A stretch of 64,000 nt of DNA from Paenibacillus mellifer (GTDB taxonomy: Bacteria > Bacillota > Bacilli > Paenibacillales > Paenibacillaceae): positions 1 to 64,000 of the forward strand of contig NZ_JALPRK010000003.1 of NCBI RefSeq assembly GCF_023195895.1, written 5' to 3'. Within the stretch, counting starts at the first letter, position 1. Every line of letters starts with the position of its first letter. The notes under the pieces were generated by a model that saw nothing but the letters and a program-made list of their open reading frames with translations, was not told where the DNA came from and made no database searches. This document shows positions 1-7,709 of this stretch, piece after piece. The translations under genes and the position numbers were made by a program.

Positions 1-19
1 AATTAGGGGGCTTTATAGA

Positions 20-96
20 AAAGTTGCAGTTTTTACAACATTATTCGATATAAGTTGGTTCAGCCAGCAAAATGATGCACATTTTACAACATTTCG
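20..96. repeat. Intergenic palindromic array 1, two units (may continue off the left edge)
   Basis: Two degenerate palindromic units are visible. The left arms are GTTGCA (23-28) and GATGCA (74-79), the right arms ACAACATT (35-42) and ACAACATT (86-93). Left arms and right arms are each exactly 51 bp apart, and 16 of 20 positions match between the units. The core is the same as that of array 5, 42 kb away. Nothing suggests coding. The window starts just left of the first unit, so more units may lie outside. Confidence 0.6.
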
Positions 97-126
97 CCGA
101 GAACCGACGAATTCCTCAGATTACGT

Positions 127-160
127 GAGCCGCGGGAGTCATCCGGGCTCGCGTTTTTTT
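127..160 (+). terminator. Rho-independent terminator, plus strand
   Basis: GAGCC (127-131) pairs with GGCTC (146-150), with an inner CGG/CCG, followed by GCG and seven T residues (154-160). It reads to the right, so it would end a gene lying left of the window. It sits between arrays 1 and 2. Confidence 0.55.
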
Positions 161-173
161 GCATCGCGAGAAC

Positions 174-365
174 TGTAACGGACCGTAATGACGTTATTTT
201 CTTGTTACCCGACTATTTCCCATGCTAACGGACCCTGATGCCCTTATTTGGCCCCCAACCGTGGTGAACAAGGAAGAATACGTCGAATTACGTCTTCTCG
301 GTCCGTTAGCATCCGAAATCCTCCGGAATCAACGAAATAACGGCTCTGGAGTCCGTTACTACTTT
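174..365. repeat. Intergenic palindromic array 2, four units in mirror arrangement
   Basis: TAACGGAC starts units at 176 and 226 on the plus strand (50 bp apart). Its complement GTCCGTTA ends units at 301-308 and 351-358 (also 50 bp apart). Each unit continues from TAACGGAC into a variable centre and then a TTATTT-like arm, as at 194-199 and 244-249, so each unit is itself a loose palindrome. The array is two units forward, then two reversed. It lies at the 3' end of the GH8 gene. An open frame crosses it but has no ribosome binding site and looks accidental. Confidence 0.6.
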
Positions 366-422
366 AACCGCGCCTCGTTAAGTAGTTTACGGGATCCGCC
401 TGAAAAATTTGCAGGCATCCCA

Positions 423-1574
423 TCACGCCTCCTCACCCTGCGGCATCCAAATCCGGTAGTTCCCGCTGAGCGCCAGCAGCGCAAACAGGTACAGGCAATT
501 ATCGTAATAGCGGCGCTCCCCCGTTCGAACCGGGGTGTTCCAGAACAGCTCGACGCTCGCCTTAGCTTGGGGACCTTCGGCCGCAAGTGAGGCCATCGCG
601 TTCGTGGCGAGCAAGCCGACCGGGTGCAGCGCCGGTTCATGAAACGGCTCGCCCGATATCGTGTAGCGGCGGTAATCCTCCGGCTCCTTATCGGCGAAGA
701 ACGTCTGAATTTTACCGGCTGTTTCCCGCTGCCAAGGATCGGCGGCAAACCACTCCCAGTCGAGGCCCAGGTTAGCCGCTACCCGATAGGCATCGCTATA
801 GAAGTGGCCAAACCCCCGCTCATTATTGGGCGTTCCATCGTAGTAGGCATACTCCGGCGCAAGCCCCGTAACCGGGTGGCACGAGAGGTGGAGGTATTGT
901 CGGCTCGCCTCAGCCGCTTCCTTCCAGAACGAACGGTCCTCCGGATAAGCCCACAACGCAAACAACTCGTAGAAATGGGGGAGATGGTAGGAAGGATCGG
1001 AGAACTCACAATTCGGGATAAACTTAATCAGCTTGTTCTCCGGGTTCCACATGGGGTAACCTACCCCGTCCGCTCCTTGATGCAAGCAGGTACGCAGCAA
1101 GTCCCGCGCCTGAGTACCGTAGTCAAACGGCGCTTCGCGATCGCCCCAGCGATGGGACGCAAACAGCAGCGCCAGCGCAAAATACTCCTCACCGTCGGGC
1201 GCCGGTCCATTGGATAGACGCTTCCCATCCGGTGCGCAAGACCAAGCGAAGTATCCGGCATTTTCCCCTTCGGTCATGTACATATAGGTCTTCGTCCACT
1301 TCCACAGCCGATCGAACACGTCCTGGCGGTCGTACTGAACCGCCATCATCATCCCGTAAGACATGCCCTCCGTTCGCACGTCGAGGTTCCCCGTATCCAA
1401 CATATACCCCATATCCTCGCCGGAAGGATAATAGAAGCGTGTCTCCTCGTCCCCTTCAAATAATTGCTTCCACGTTTCGTCCAATCTGCGCTGAACCGCA
1501 CCTTCCCCATAGCCGTACTCCGCCAGTAAATTCCGATAGTTTCCGGTAACGTATGCTCCTTGACGCTCCGTCAT
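423..1574 (-). CDS. Reducing-end xylose-releasing exo-oligoxylanase, GH8
   Basis: A 383-residue protein without signal peptide, so probably cytoplasmic. It resembles glycoside hydrolase family 8 enzymes of the Rex type (EC 3.2.1.156), which release xylose from the reducing end of imported xylo-oligosaccharides. Glu69 in the segment RTEGMSYGMM is at the place of the family's general acid, and Asp261 in HFYSDAYR is at that of the base. Length is normal for Rex. It is transcribed away from the GntR regulator, across a 275-bp gap holding a perfect palindrome, so common control with the uxu genes is likely. The alternative would be a GH8 endoglucanase or chitosanase, but those are usually secreted. 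Family assignment is firm, the exact substrate is inferred. Confidence 0.88.
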   Translation of the reverse strand: MTERQGAYVTGNYRNLLAEYGYGEGAVQRRLDETWKQLFEGDEETRFYYPSGEDMGYMLDTGNLDVRTEGMSYGMMMAVQYDRQDVFDRLWKWTKTYMYMTEGENAGYFAWSCAPDGKRLSNGPAPDGEEYFALALLFASHRWGDREAPFDYGTQARDLLRTCLHQGADGVGYPMWNPENKLIKFIPNCEFSDPSYHLPHFYELFALWAYPEDRSFWKEAAEASRQYLHLSCHPVTGLAPEYAYYDGTPNNERGFGHFYSDAYRVAANLGLDWEWFAADPWQRETAGKIQTFFADKEPEDYRRYTISGEPFHEPALHPVGLLATNAMASLAAEGPQAKASVELFWNTPVRTGERRYYDNCLYLFALLALSGNYRIWMPQGEEA

Positions 1575-1772
1575 CGCTTCACCGTCCCTCCTCAGTTCCT
1601 GCTTGTTTTATCGTGATATTAACGTAAACGTAACACGCCTGCCCCGGGGGATTCCATGTGCATTTCGCGCTTTTATTTATCCAAATCGAGCCTAACAACC
1701 AAGCGGATGTATGCGCATTCAAGGGATTGCGTGATTCGATGAATTTTTGCTTGCAAACCCCAGGGTTCCATA

Positions 1773-1792
1773 CTACCATACAAGTATGGTAG
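1773..1792. promoter_or_regulatory. Candidate GntR-family operator
   Basis: CTACCATACAAGTATGGTAG is a perfect palindrome with 9-bp arms and a 2-bp centre. It lies 57 bp before the GntR gene, in the gap shared with the divergent GH8 gene. FadR-subfamily regulators bind short palindromes of this size, so it is the best candidate for the operator of the adjacent regulator. Confidence 0.55.
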
Positions 1793-1849
1793 ATGAGTAA
1801 ATTGAGGTAGAGTAACAGCAAGACCTAAACCTAGAAAGGAGGTGACGGA

Positions 1850-2533
1850 ATGAGTGACAAATGGCTGACGCAGCCGGGGTCCGCGGGGAACTCGGTTTAC
1901 GCGAAGCTGAAGGAGCAGATCGTCACGCTGGAGCTGCCGCCGGGAACAACGCTATCTGAAAAAGAGATGTCCCTCGCCTTTCAAGTCAGCCGCACTCCGG
2001 TTCGAGAAAGCTTCGTGCGGCTGGCGCAAGAAGGTCTAGTGGTCGTCCTGCCCCAGCGTGGCACGCGCGTATCCTTGATCGATCCCGAGCTGGTGGAGGA
2101 AGCGCGCTTTATGCGGGAACAGCTGGAACGAGCCGTGATCCGGCTCGCCTGCGAACGGTTCCCAGAGGAGGCGCTGGCCGCGCTGGCCGACAACCTCGGC
2201 CGCCAGCAGGACAGCATTCGCCAGCACGATAATCACGAGATGTTTGCGCTGGATGAGGAGTTCCATCGCATTCTGTTCGCCGGCTGCCGTAAGCTGGGCA
2301 CTTGGGATGTCATCCAGCAGATGAACGCCCATCTCAACCGGACGCGTGTCTTGTGGCTGACGACCGACCCGCATTGGGAGAATCTTTACAATCAGCATCA
2401 AGCGATGGTTGAGACGATCGGTAGCGGTGATGCTAACCGGGCTGATCAGCTAATGATGGAGCATTTGCAGCTCAGCATCTCCAATTTGCCGGTGCTGCAG
2501 GAGCGGTATCCGGACTATTTTAAGCAAGGTTAA
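1850..2533 (+). CDS. GntR-family (FadR subfamily) transcriptional regulator
   Basis: A 227-residue protein with an N-terminal winged helix (about residues 15-75, including VSRTPVRESFVRLAQEGLV) and a C-terminal all-helical FCD-type ligand domain. The start has a strong site, AAAGGAGGTGACGGA, just before the ATG. It is the first gene of a set with mannonate dehydratase and an SDR reductase (34 bp and 47 bp gaps). FadR-subfamily members beside uxu genes usually respond to hexuronates or their breakdown products, so an uronate-responsive repressor is the likely role. The ligand is inferred from context only. Confidence 0.85.
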   Translation: MSDKWLTQPGSAGNSVYAKLKEQIVTLELPPGTTLSEKEMSLAFQVSRTPVRESFVRLAQEGLVVVLPQRGTRVSLIDPELVEEARFMREQLERAVIRLACERFPEEALAALADNLGRQQDSIRQHDNHEMFALDEEFHRILFAGCRKLGTWDVIQQMNAHLNRTRVLWLTTDPHWENLYNQHQAMVETIGSGDANRADQLMMEHLQLSISNLPVLQERYPDYFKQG

Positions 2534-2566
2534 AAGGTTCCCAAAACAAAGATAGGCGGTGAAGGT

Positions 2567-3640
2567 ATGCGGATGACATTTCGCTGGTTCGGCGAAGGCA
2601 ATGACACGGTAACGCTGGATCAAATCAAGCAAATCCCCAGCGTGGAAGGCCTCGTATGGTCGCTGCACGACGTGCCTGCAGGGGAAGAATGGCCGATGGA
2701 CAAAATTGAAGAGGTGAAGCGGCAAGCGGACCGTTACGGTTTTCACCTGGATGTCGTGGAAAGCATTAACGTACACGAGGACATTAAGCTCGGCTTGCCC
2801 TCGCGTGACCAGTATATCGAAAACTATAAGCGGACCATCGAGAAGGTGGCCCAGGTTGGCGTGAAGGTGATTTGCTACAACTTCATGCCGATCTTCGACT
2901 GGCTGCGTACCGATTTACATAAGGCATCGGGGGATGGTTCGACGGCGTTGTTTTATGAAAAAGCTCGTATTCACAATATCGATCCCTTCGAGCTGGTGCG
3001 AGTCATTAACCAAAACAGCACGCTGACGATGCCCGGTTGGGAACCGGAACGGCTCGCGCAATTAACCTCCCTTTTCGAGGCGTATCGAAGCGTTACAGAA
3101 GAGGATCTGTGGCGCAATCTGGAATATTTCCTGAAGGAGATCGTTCCGGTGGCCGAGCAGCACGGGATCCAAATGGCCATTCATCCAGATGATCCGCCGT
3201 GGTCGATCTTTGGCCTGCCGCGTATCATCACGAGTCAGCAGAACCTGCGCCGCTTCCTGAAGCTGGTTGACAGCCCCGCCAACGGAATCACATTGTGCAG
3301 CGGATCGCTTGGGGCCAATCCGGACAACGATATCATCGGCATGATCCATGAATTCCATGACCGGATCCCGTTTGCCCATATCCGCAATGTGCGCGTATTC
3401 GACAACGGCGATTTCATGGAAACGTCGCACCGGACGCAAGACGGTACCGTCGATATCGCGGGCATCGTCAAAGCGTATTATGACACCGGCTTCACGGGGT
3501 ATGCCCGTCCCGACCACGGCCGCCATATTTGGGGCGAGGAGTGCCGACCGGGGTACGGCTTGTACGACCGGGCACTTGGCATCATGTATTTATGGGGCTT
3601 GTGGGACGCGTATGCCAAGCAAGCCGCGAAACCGAACTAA
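2567..3640 (+). CDS. uxuA: Mannonate dehydratase
   Basis: A 357-residue protein matching the Gram-positive type of UxuA, which converts D-mannonate to 2-keto-3-deoxygluconate in hexuronate breakdown. Conserved blocks include HPDDPPWS (206-213), LCSGSLG (243-249) and [10 protein letters not shown] (315-324), which hold the metal and substrate ligands in this family. It starts behind AGGCGGTGAAGGT. It lies between the GntR regulator and the SDR reductase in the same direction. Length is normal and no break is seen. Confidence 0.93.
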   Translation: MRMTFRWFGEGNDTVTLDQIKQIPSVEGLVWSLHDVPAGEEWPMDKIEEVKRQADRYGFHLDVVESINVHEDIKLGLPSRDQYIENYKRTIEKVAQVGVKVICYNFMPIFDWLRTDLHKASGDGSTALFYEKARIHNIDPFELVRVINQNSTLTMPGWEPERLAQLTSLFEAYRSVTEEDLWRNLEYFLKEIVPVAEQHGIQMAIHPDDPPWSIFGLPRIITSQQNLRRFLKLVDSPANGITLCSGSLGANPDNDIIGMIHEFHDRIPFAHIRNVRVFDNGDFMETSHRTQDGTVDIAGIVKAYYDTGFTGYARPDHGRHIWGEECRPGYGLYDRALGIMYLWGLWDAYAKQAAKPN

Positions 3641-3686
3641 TCTCAACTCATCCCTCATTAATGGTGAAAAAGGAGTGAAACATCCG

Positions 3687-4541
3687 ATGAGCAATATGCC
3701 AGTACATCCGGCTTTAGCCGGCAAAACCGCGGTCATTACCGGAGGAGCCGGGGTTTTGTGCCGGGCAATGGCCCACGAGCTGGGCCGCCAAGGGGCGAAG
3801 GTGGCGGTCTTGAACCGCACGCTCGCCAAAGGTGAAGCCGTGGTGGACCAAATTCGCACCGACGGCGGCACAGCGGCCGCATTCGCTTGCGACGTGACGG
3901 ACGCCGAAAGCGTAAAGGCGGCGGAGGCGGCCGTTCGGGAGCTTTTTGGCCCATGCGATATACTCGTTAACGGAGCCGGCGGCAACAATGCCAGCGCCAA
4001 TACGACGAACGAGATTTTTCGGACGGAGGATGTCGCCAATCCCGACGTCACCAGTTTCTTTGATCTCAGCATCCCCGGGGTTCGCGGCGTTCTCGACTTA
4101 AACTTCACCGGGACGTTGATCCCGACGCAAGTGTTCGCCAAAGAAATGATCGGGCGTCCTGGCGCGACGATTATCAACATCTCCTCCATGAGCTCCTATA
4201 GCCCGATGACGAAGGTTCCCGCCTACAGCGCGGCCAAAGCGGCGATCAACAACCTGACGCAGTGGCTGGCCGTGCATTTGGCAGAATCCGGGATCCGGGT
4301 GAATTCGGTGGCGCCGGGATTTTTTCTGACAGAACAAAATCGCAATTTGCTGACGAACTCGGACGGGTCCCTAACCGAACGCTCGAATAAAATCATCACC
4401 CATACCCCGATGCGCCGCTTCGGCGTGCCGGAGGATTTACTAGGCACACTATTGTGGCTGGCGGACACCGAGACCTCCGGCTTCGTGACCGGAACGGTGA
4501 TCCCGGTCGACGGCGGATTCATGGCTTATTCTGGAGTCTAA
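3687..4541 (+). CDS. uxuB: SDR-family fructuronate reductase (D-mannonate oxidoreductase)
   Basis: A 284-residue classical short-chain dehydrogenase. The cofactor motif TGGAGVL is at 18-24, NGAG at 95-98, and the catalytic Tyr180 and Lys184 are in AYSAAK, with a preceding Ser near 167-170. An open frame extends further upstream into uxuA, but the ATG at 3687 has the site AAAAAGGAGTG in front and begins exactly at the family's N-terminus. Next to uxuA, the likely reaction is NAD(P)H-dependent reduction of fructuronate to mannonate, as in the SDR-type UxuB of Gram-positive bacteria. SDR members are hard to tell apart, so the substrate rests on context. Confidence 0.82.
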   Translation: MSNMPVHPALAGKTAVITGGAGVLCRAMAHELGRQGAKVAVLNRTLAKGEAVVDQIRTDGGTAAAFACDVTDAESVKAAEAAVRELFGPCDILVNGAGGNNASANTTNEIFRTEDVANPDVTSFFDLSIPGVRGVLDLNFTGTLIPTQVFAKEMIGRPGATIINISSMSSYSPMTKVPAYSAAKAAINNLTQWLAVHLAESGIRVNSVAPGFFLTEQNRNLLTNSDGSLTERSNKIITHTPMRRFGVPEDLLGTLLWLADTETSGFVTGTVIPVDGGFMAYSGV

Positions 4542-4677
4542 GCCAGCGGCGCTTACGCTCCTGCGGAACCTTGCCCGGCGCCCCGCCGCTACAAGCTCAA
4601 GCTTGCCTCGACGGGGGAAGGTGGACAACAACGAGAGTATGTATCCGAGTGGCTACTGTAAAGGAGAGGTATACGAC

Positions 4678-5310
4678 ATGTCTAGTTATCAAGTAATCGA
4701 TGAAGTTCCCGTCCGGGAAAAAGCCGTCGCCTTCACGTTCGACGACGGCCCTAACCCGCTGTATACCCCGCAGGTCCTGAAAATCTTCCAGGAGGTGCAG
4801 GGGAAAGCAACCTTCTTTATGATCGGCACACAGATCGAAAAAAGCTTAGAAACCGCAAGGGCCGTTCACGAGCAAGGCCATGAGATCGGCAACCACACTT
4901 ACACGCACCCGCACCTGCCCGAGCTTAGTGCGGACGAATGCCGCCGGGAATTGCAACTGACGGAGGAGCTGATCCGGCAAGTGACCGGGGCAAAGCCAAA
5001 GGTCTACCGCCCGCCTTATCTCGATACCTCAGAGGAGGTTGCTGCGATCACCGCTGGAGAATTCGGTTACCCCGCGATCGGAGCGGTTAACGGAGCGGCG
5101 ACAGACTGGGAAATGCCCGGTGTCACGCATATTGTGGAAAAGACGCGGGAGCAGCTCCGCCCAGGCAGCATCCTGTTGTTCCATGACGGCTTCGACGACC
5201 GCTCCCAAACGGTTGAAGCCGTGCGAATCCTGGCTGCCGAGTTGACGGTCGCCGGGTATCGGCTGGTCACGGTCAGCGAGCTGCTCGCGTTGAGCGAGGC
5301 AGATTCATAA
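4678..5310 (+). CDS. Polysaccharide deacetylase family protein (CE4, NodB fold)
   Basis: A 210-residue protein that is almost only a NodB domain. TFDDGP (20-25) carries the catalytic and metal aspartates, His73 and His77 in GNHTYTH complete the metal site, RPPY is motif 3, and LLFHDG near the end holds the catalytic His. Start chosen at 4678 because AAGGAGAGG lies 7 bp before it. No signal peptide or membrane anchor is seen, unusual for a cell-wall or chitin deacetylase, so an intracellular or atypically exported substrate is possible. Beside a xylan/uronate gene set it might act on acetylated oligosaccharides, but that is inference only. Confidence 0.85.
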   Translation: MSSYQVIDEVPVREKAVAFTFDDGPNPLYTPQVLKIFQEVQGKATFFMIGTQIEKSLETARAVHEQGHEIGNHTYTHPHLPELSADECRRELQLTEELIRQVTGAKPKVYRPPYLDTSEEVAAITAGEFGYPAIGAVNGAATDWEMPGVTHIVEKTREQLRPGSILLFHDGFDDRSQTVEAVRILAAELTVAGYRLVTVSELLALSEADS

Positions 5311-5334
5311 GTTGCAATAGTTAGTCTTACCGCA

Positions 5335-5381
5335 AAAAGGCCATCAGGACTGCGCCGATGAAGCGCTCCTTTTGGCCTTTT
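5335..5381. terminator. Bidirectional terminator after the deacetylase gene
   Basis: AAAAGGCC (5335-5342) pairs with GGCCTTTT (5374-5381). Inside, AGGA pairs with TCCT and GCGC with GCGC, giving a long segmented stem with A and T runs at its ends. It can serve the deacetylase gene on plus, and possibly the cobA end on minus. Confidence 0.7.
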
Positions 5382-5418
5382 CTTCATCCAGCGTGCTTAG
5401 CGAGAAAGAACCTGCCTG

Positions 5419-5610
5419 CGAGATGCAAAAGTGCAGGCGAATATTGTCAAACGTACCTAGTAACCCTCGATCAAATGCGAAAGTACAGTTCATTTTGCCA
5501 CCACACCCCCATTTACCCTCAAAAGCCACTCATTCAAATGCACTTTTACACTTCATTCGGCGAAAAAGCAGATTTCCCTCGAATTCAACTGCATTATTGC
5601 AGTTGAGCCG
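5419..5610. repeat. Intergenic palindromic array 3, four units
   Basis: Units are centred on ATGCAAAAGTGCA (5423), CAAATGCGAAAGTACA (5472), CAAATGCACTTTTACA (5535) and CAACTGCATTATTGCAGTTG (5586). Units 2 and 3 share CAAATGC, TACA and TTCATT in the same order. Steps between the TGC cores are about 52, 63 and 50 bp. The array fills the gap between the convergent deacetylase and cobA genes (5311-5679) beside the terminator. Confidence 0.55.
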
Positions 5611-5679
5611 CAGTCGAAGGGCGGTGGAAATCGGAGGGCAGTCGAATGGGACTTACGTACCGCCCACGTCCCCACCATC

Positions 5680-6453
5680 TCACGACCCATAATACACTTC
5701 CGCCTGGTGTTCGAATTGCTGCAGCTGCTCGCGGACGCGTACGACCTCGCCGACGAGGATGAGTGCCGGGTTGCTGAGCTTCACGGCGGCAGCCAGTTTA
5801 TGCATGTCGTCCAAGGTGCAGATGAACGTGCGCTGCTTGCGGGTCGTGCCGCTTTCGATCAACGCGACAGGCGTCTGGGCCGCTTTGCCATGGCGGAGCA
5901 ACTCGCTGCGGATGGCGGCGATCTGGCTGACGCCCATGTAGATCGCCAGCGTGTCGACGCCTTGCGCCAGCAGGTCCCAGCGAATCGGCTGGCGATCGCC
6001 GTGGCAGCGGGTGCCGGTTACGCAGGCGAAGGAGGCGGCCGCCCCGCGATGCGTCAGCGGCACTCCGGCGGAGGCCGCCGCGCCAAGCGCTGACGTGATG
6101 CCGGGAATCACCTCATAAGGGATTCCCGCTGCGGCCAGCGCCAACGCTTCTTCTCCGCCTCGCCCGAAGACGAAGGGGTCGCCGCCTTTCAGGCGTACCA
6201 CCCGCTTTCCTTCCAAGGCGTATCCAACCAGACGCCGGTGGATGTCCTCCTGCGGCATCGCATGGCGTCCCGGCGCCTTGCCGCAGTACACCAGCTCCGC
6301 GCAGGGGCCGGCGTAAGCCAGCAGCTCTTCGCTGATGAGGCGGTCGTACAGGACGACCTCGGCCTCGCGCAGCCGTTTCATTGCCTTAACCGTGATCAGT
6401 TCAGAGTCACCAGGCCCCGCTCCAACAATACTTACCGTTCCAGGCCCCTTCAT
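5680..6453 (-). CDS. cobA: Uroporphyrinogen-III C-methyltransferase
   Basis: A 257-residue single-domain tetrapyrrole methylase that makes precorrin-2 from uroporphyrinogen III with S-adenosylmethionine, the first step to sirohaem. The N-terminal SIVGAGPGDSELIT motif (8-21) and the GDPFVFGRGGEEA block are typical. It is the last gene of the nirBDC set, and its ATG overlaps the nirC stop by 4 bp. Sirohaem is the cofactor of NirB, which explains the grouping. The oxidase and ferrochelatase steps are not encoded here. Confidence 0.95.
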   Translation of the reverse strand: MKGPGTVSIVGAGPGDSELITVKAMKRLREAEVVLYDRLISEELLAYAGPCAELVYCGKAPGRHAMPQEDIHRRLVGYALEGKRVVRLKGGDPFVFGRGGEEALALAAAGIPYEVIPGITSALGAAASAGVPLTHRGAAASFACVTGTRCHGDRQPIRWDLLAQGVDTLAIYMGVSQIAAIRSELLRHGKAAQTPVALIESGTTRKQRTFICTLDDMHKLAAAVKLSNPALILVGEVVRVREQLQQFEHQAEVYYGS

Positions 6454-7331
6454 AAGCGCTCCCCCGCCACGGACAACACGCGCCCTTCTGGCTCAGCCAT
6501 TTCCGCAACAGTCACCCGTGACACTTCCCCACTACGCCGCAAGCGTAATCTACCCTTTTGCGCGACATACAACATCAATCCGGTAAACACGACCCCGCCC
6601 AGGAAGTTGCCGATCAAGACGGGAATCTGGTTCCACAACCACCAATCCGCGAAGCTGACGTTCGCCCCCAGCAGCATCCCCAACGGGATCACGAACATAT
6701 TGACCACGGCATGCTCGAACCCCTGCGCGAAAAAGATCAGAATCGGCAGCCACATCGCTGCGATTTTGCCAAGCGTAGATTTCGAGGTCATCGCCATCAC
6801 CACGCCAAGCGTCACCATCCAGTTGCACAGGACCGCCTTGATGATCACCAGCGCCAATCCGCTGCCGCCTAGATGCTTGTAAGCCAGCGTCTTCGCTTCG
6901 CTCGTCTGGATCAGCGTCTGCACGAGCGGATGGGTCAGGTCTGTCCCCATTTTCGTGATCGTCAGACCATACAAAATCGCATAAACGGCGCAGCCGATCA
7001 AATGCCCCAGAATCACCCAGCCGAAGCTCGACAGCATCCTTGTCAATGAAACACGGCGTTCCAGCACGGCCAATGGGATAAGCGCGAAACTACCTGTGAC
7101 AAGCTCTAATCCCAGCAGTACGATGATCACGAATCCCACGGGGAAAACCACCGCCCCCACAAGCCCCAGCGAGGTTTGCTGCGTTGCGGTTAACGCCAAC
7201 GTCGTGGCGAAGGCAAGGATCGCTCCGCCCAAAAAACCCTTCACCAGCAGTTGTAGGATGCTGAGGTTGGCTTTATTTTCACCCGTCTCAATCATGGTTC
7301 CAAGTACTTCTCCTGGTTTGACGTAATCCAT
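6450..7331 (-). CDS. nirC: Formate/nitrite transporter family protein
   Basis: A 293-residue integral membrane protein of the FNT family with about six hydrophobic segments. Examples are the stretches around residues 30-55, 60-85, 105-130 and 175-200. FNT proteins are pentameric channels for nitrite, formate or hydrosulfide. Its place between nirD (40 bp upstream) and cobA (4-bp overlap) supports nitrite as substrate. The tail after about residue 255 is hydrophilic and cytoplasmic. Confidence 0.9.
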   Translation of the reverse strand: MDYVKPGEVLGTMIETGENKANLSILQLLVKGFLGGAILAFATTLALTATQQTSLGLVGAVVFPVGFVIIVLLGLELVTGSFALIPLAVLERRVSLTRMLSSFGWVILGHLIGCAVYAILYGLTITKMGTDLTHPLVQTLIQTSEAKTLAYKHLGGSGLALVIIKAVLCNWMVTLGVVMAMTSKSTLGKIAAMWLPILIFFAQGFEHAVVNMFVIPLGMLLGANVSFADWWLWNQIPVLIGNFLGGVVFTGLMLYVAQKGRLRLRRSGEVSRVTVAEMAEPEGRVLSVAGERL

Positions 7332-7371
7332 GGTTCGTCCACTCCCTTATCTGCGGCGGTATCTCTGTACG

Positions 7372-7686
7372 CTACAGCGAAATATAGATAACTCCGGTCG
7401 TTTCATCCACTTCAGTTTCGTAGACGGTTACCTCGCCATGATCGGGTTCTTGAACGCGCCCACTGTGCAGGTTGATCTTCCAATCATGCAGGGGACAATG
7501 CACGGCCGAACCGCACACCATCCCTTCCGATAATTTACCGCCTTTATGCGGACAGCGATTTTCGATCGCGTGGACACTACCGTCACTGAGGCGGAAGATG
7601 GCCACCTCTCTGCCTTCAATTATCACCGTCCGCGAGCCAAGCCGATCAATGTCGTCCAAACGGGCGACCTGAATTTTAGTAATCAT
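7372..7686 (-). CDS. nirD: Nitrite reductase small subunit
   Basis: A 104-residue Rieske-fold protein. Start taken at 7686 because GGGGGGAGAAAGCT precedes that ATG; the frame stays open upstream into nirB but has no better site. Cys45-Pro-His47 and Cys64-Pro-Leu-His67 form an intact Rieske [2Fe-2S] ligand set. Some NirD proteins, such as that of E. coli, have lost these ligands. It works with NirB in NADH-dependent reduction of nitrite to ammonium in the cytoplasm, and lies 23 bp after nirB. Confidence 0.95.
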   Translation of the reverse strand: MITKIQVARLDDIDRLGSRTVIIEGREVAIFRLSDGSVHAIENRCPHKGGKLSEGMVCGSAVHCPLHDWKINLHSGRVQEPDHGEVTVYETEVDETTGVIYISL

Positions 7687-7709
7687 AGCTTTCTCCCCCC
7701 TCGAAAAGA

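Noticed and set aside
222..590. Open frames across array 2 and the GH8 3' end, and the long frame at 624-1217
   Set aside because: No ribosome binding site; they are antisense to the well-supported GH8 gene or arise from repeats.
3348..3686. An N-terminal extension of the SDR reductase overlapping uxuA
   Set aside because: The extension is antisense-like in composition, has no ribosome site, and the ATG at 3687 has a good one at the family's normal N-terminus.
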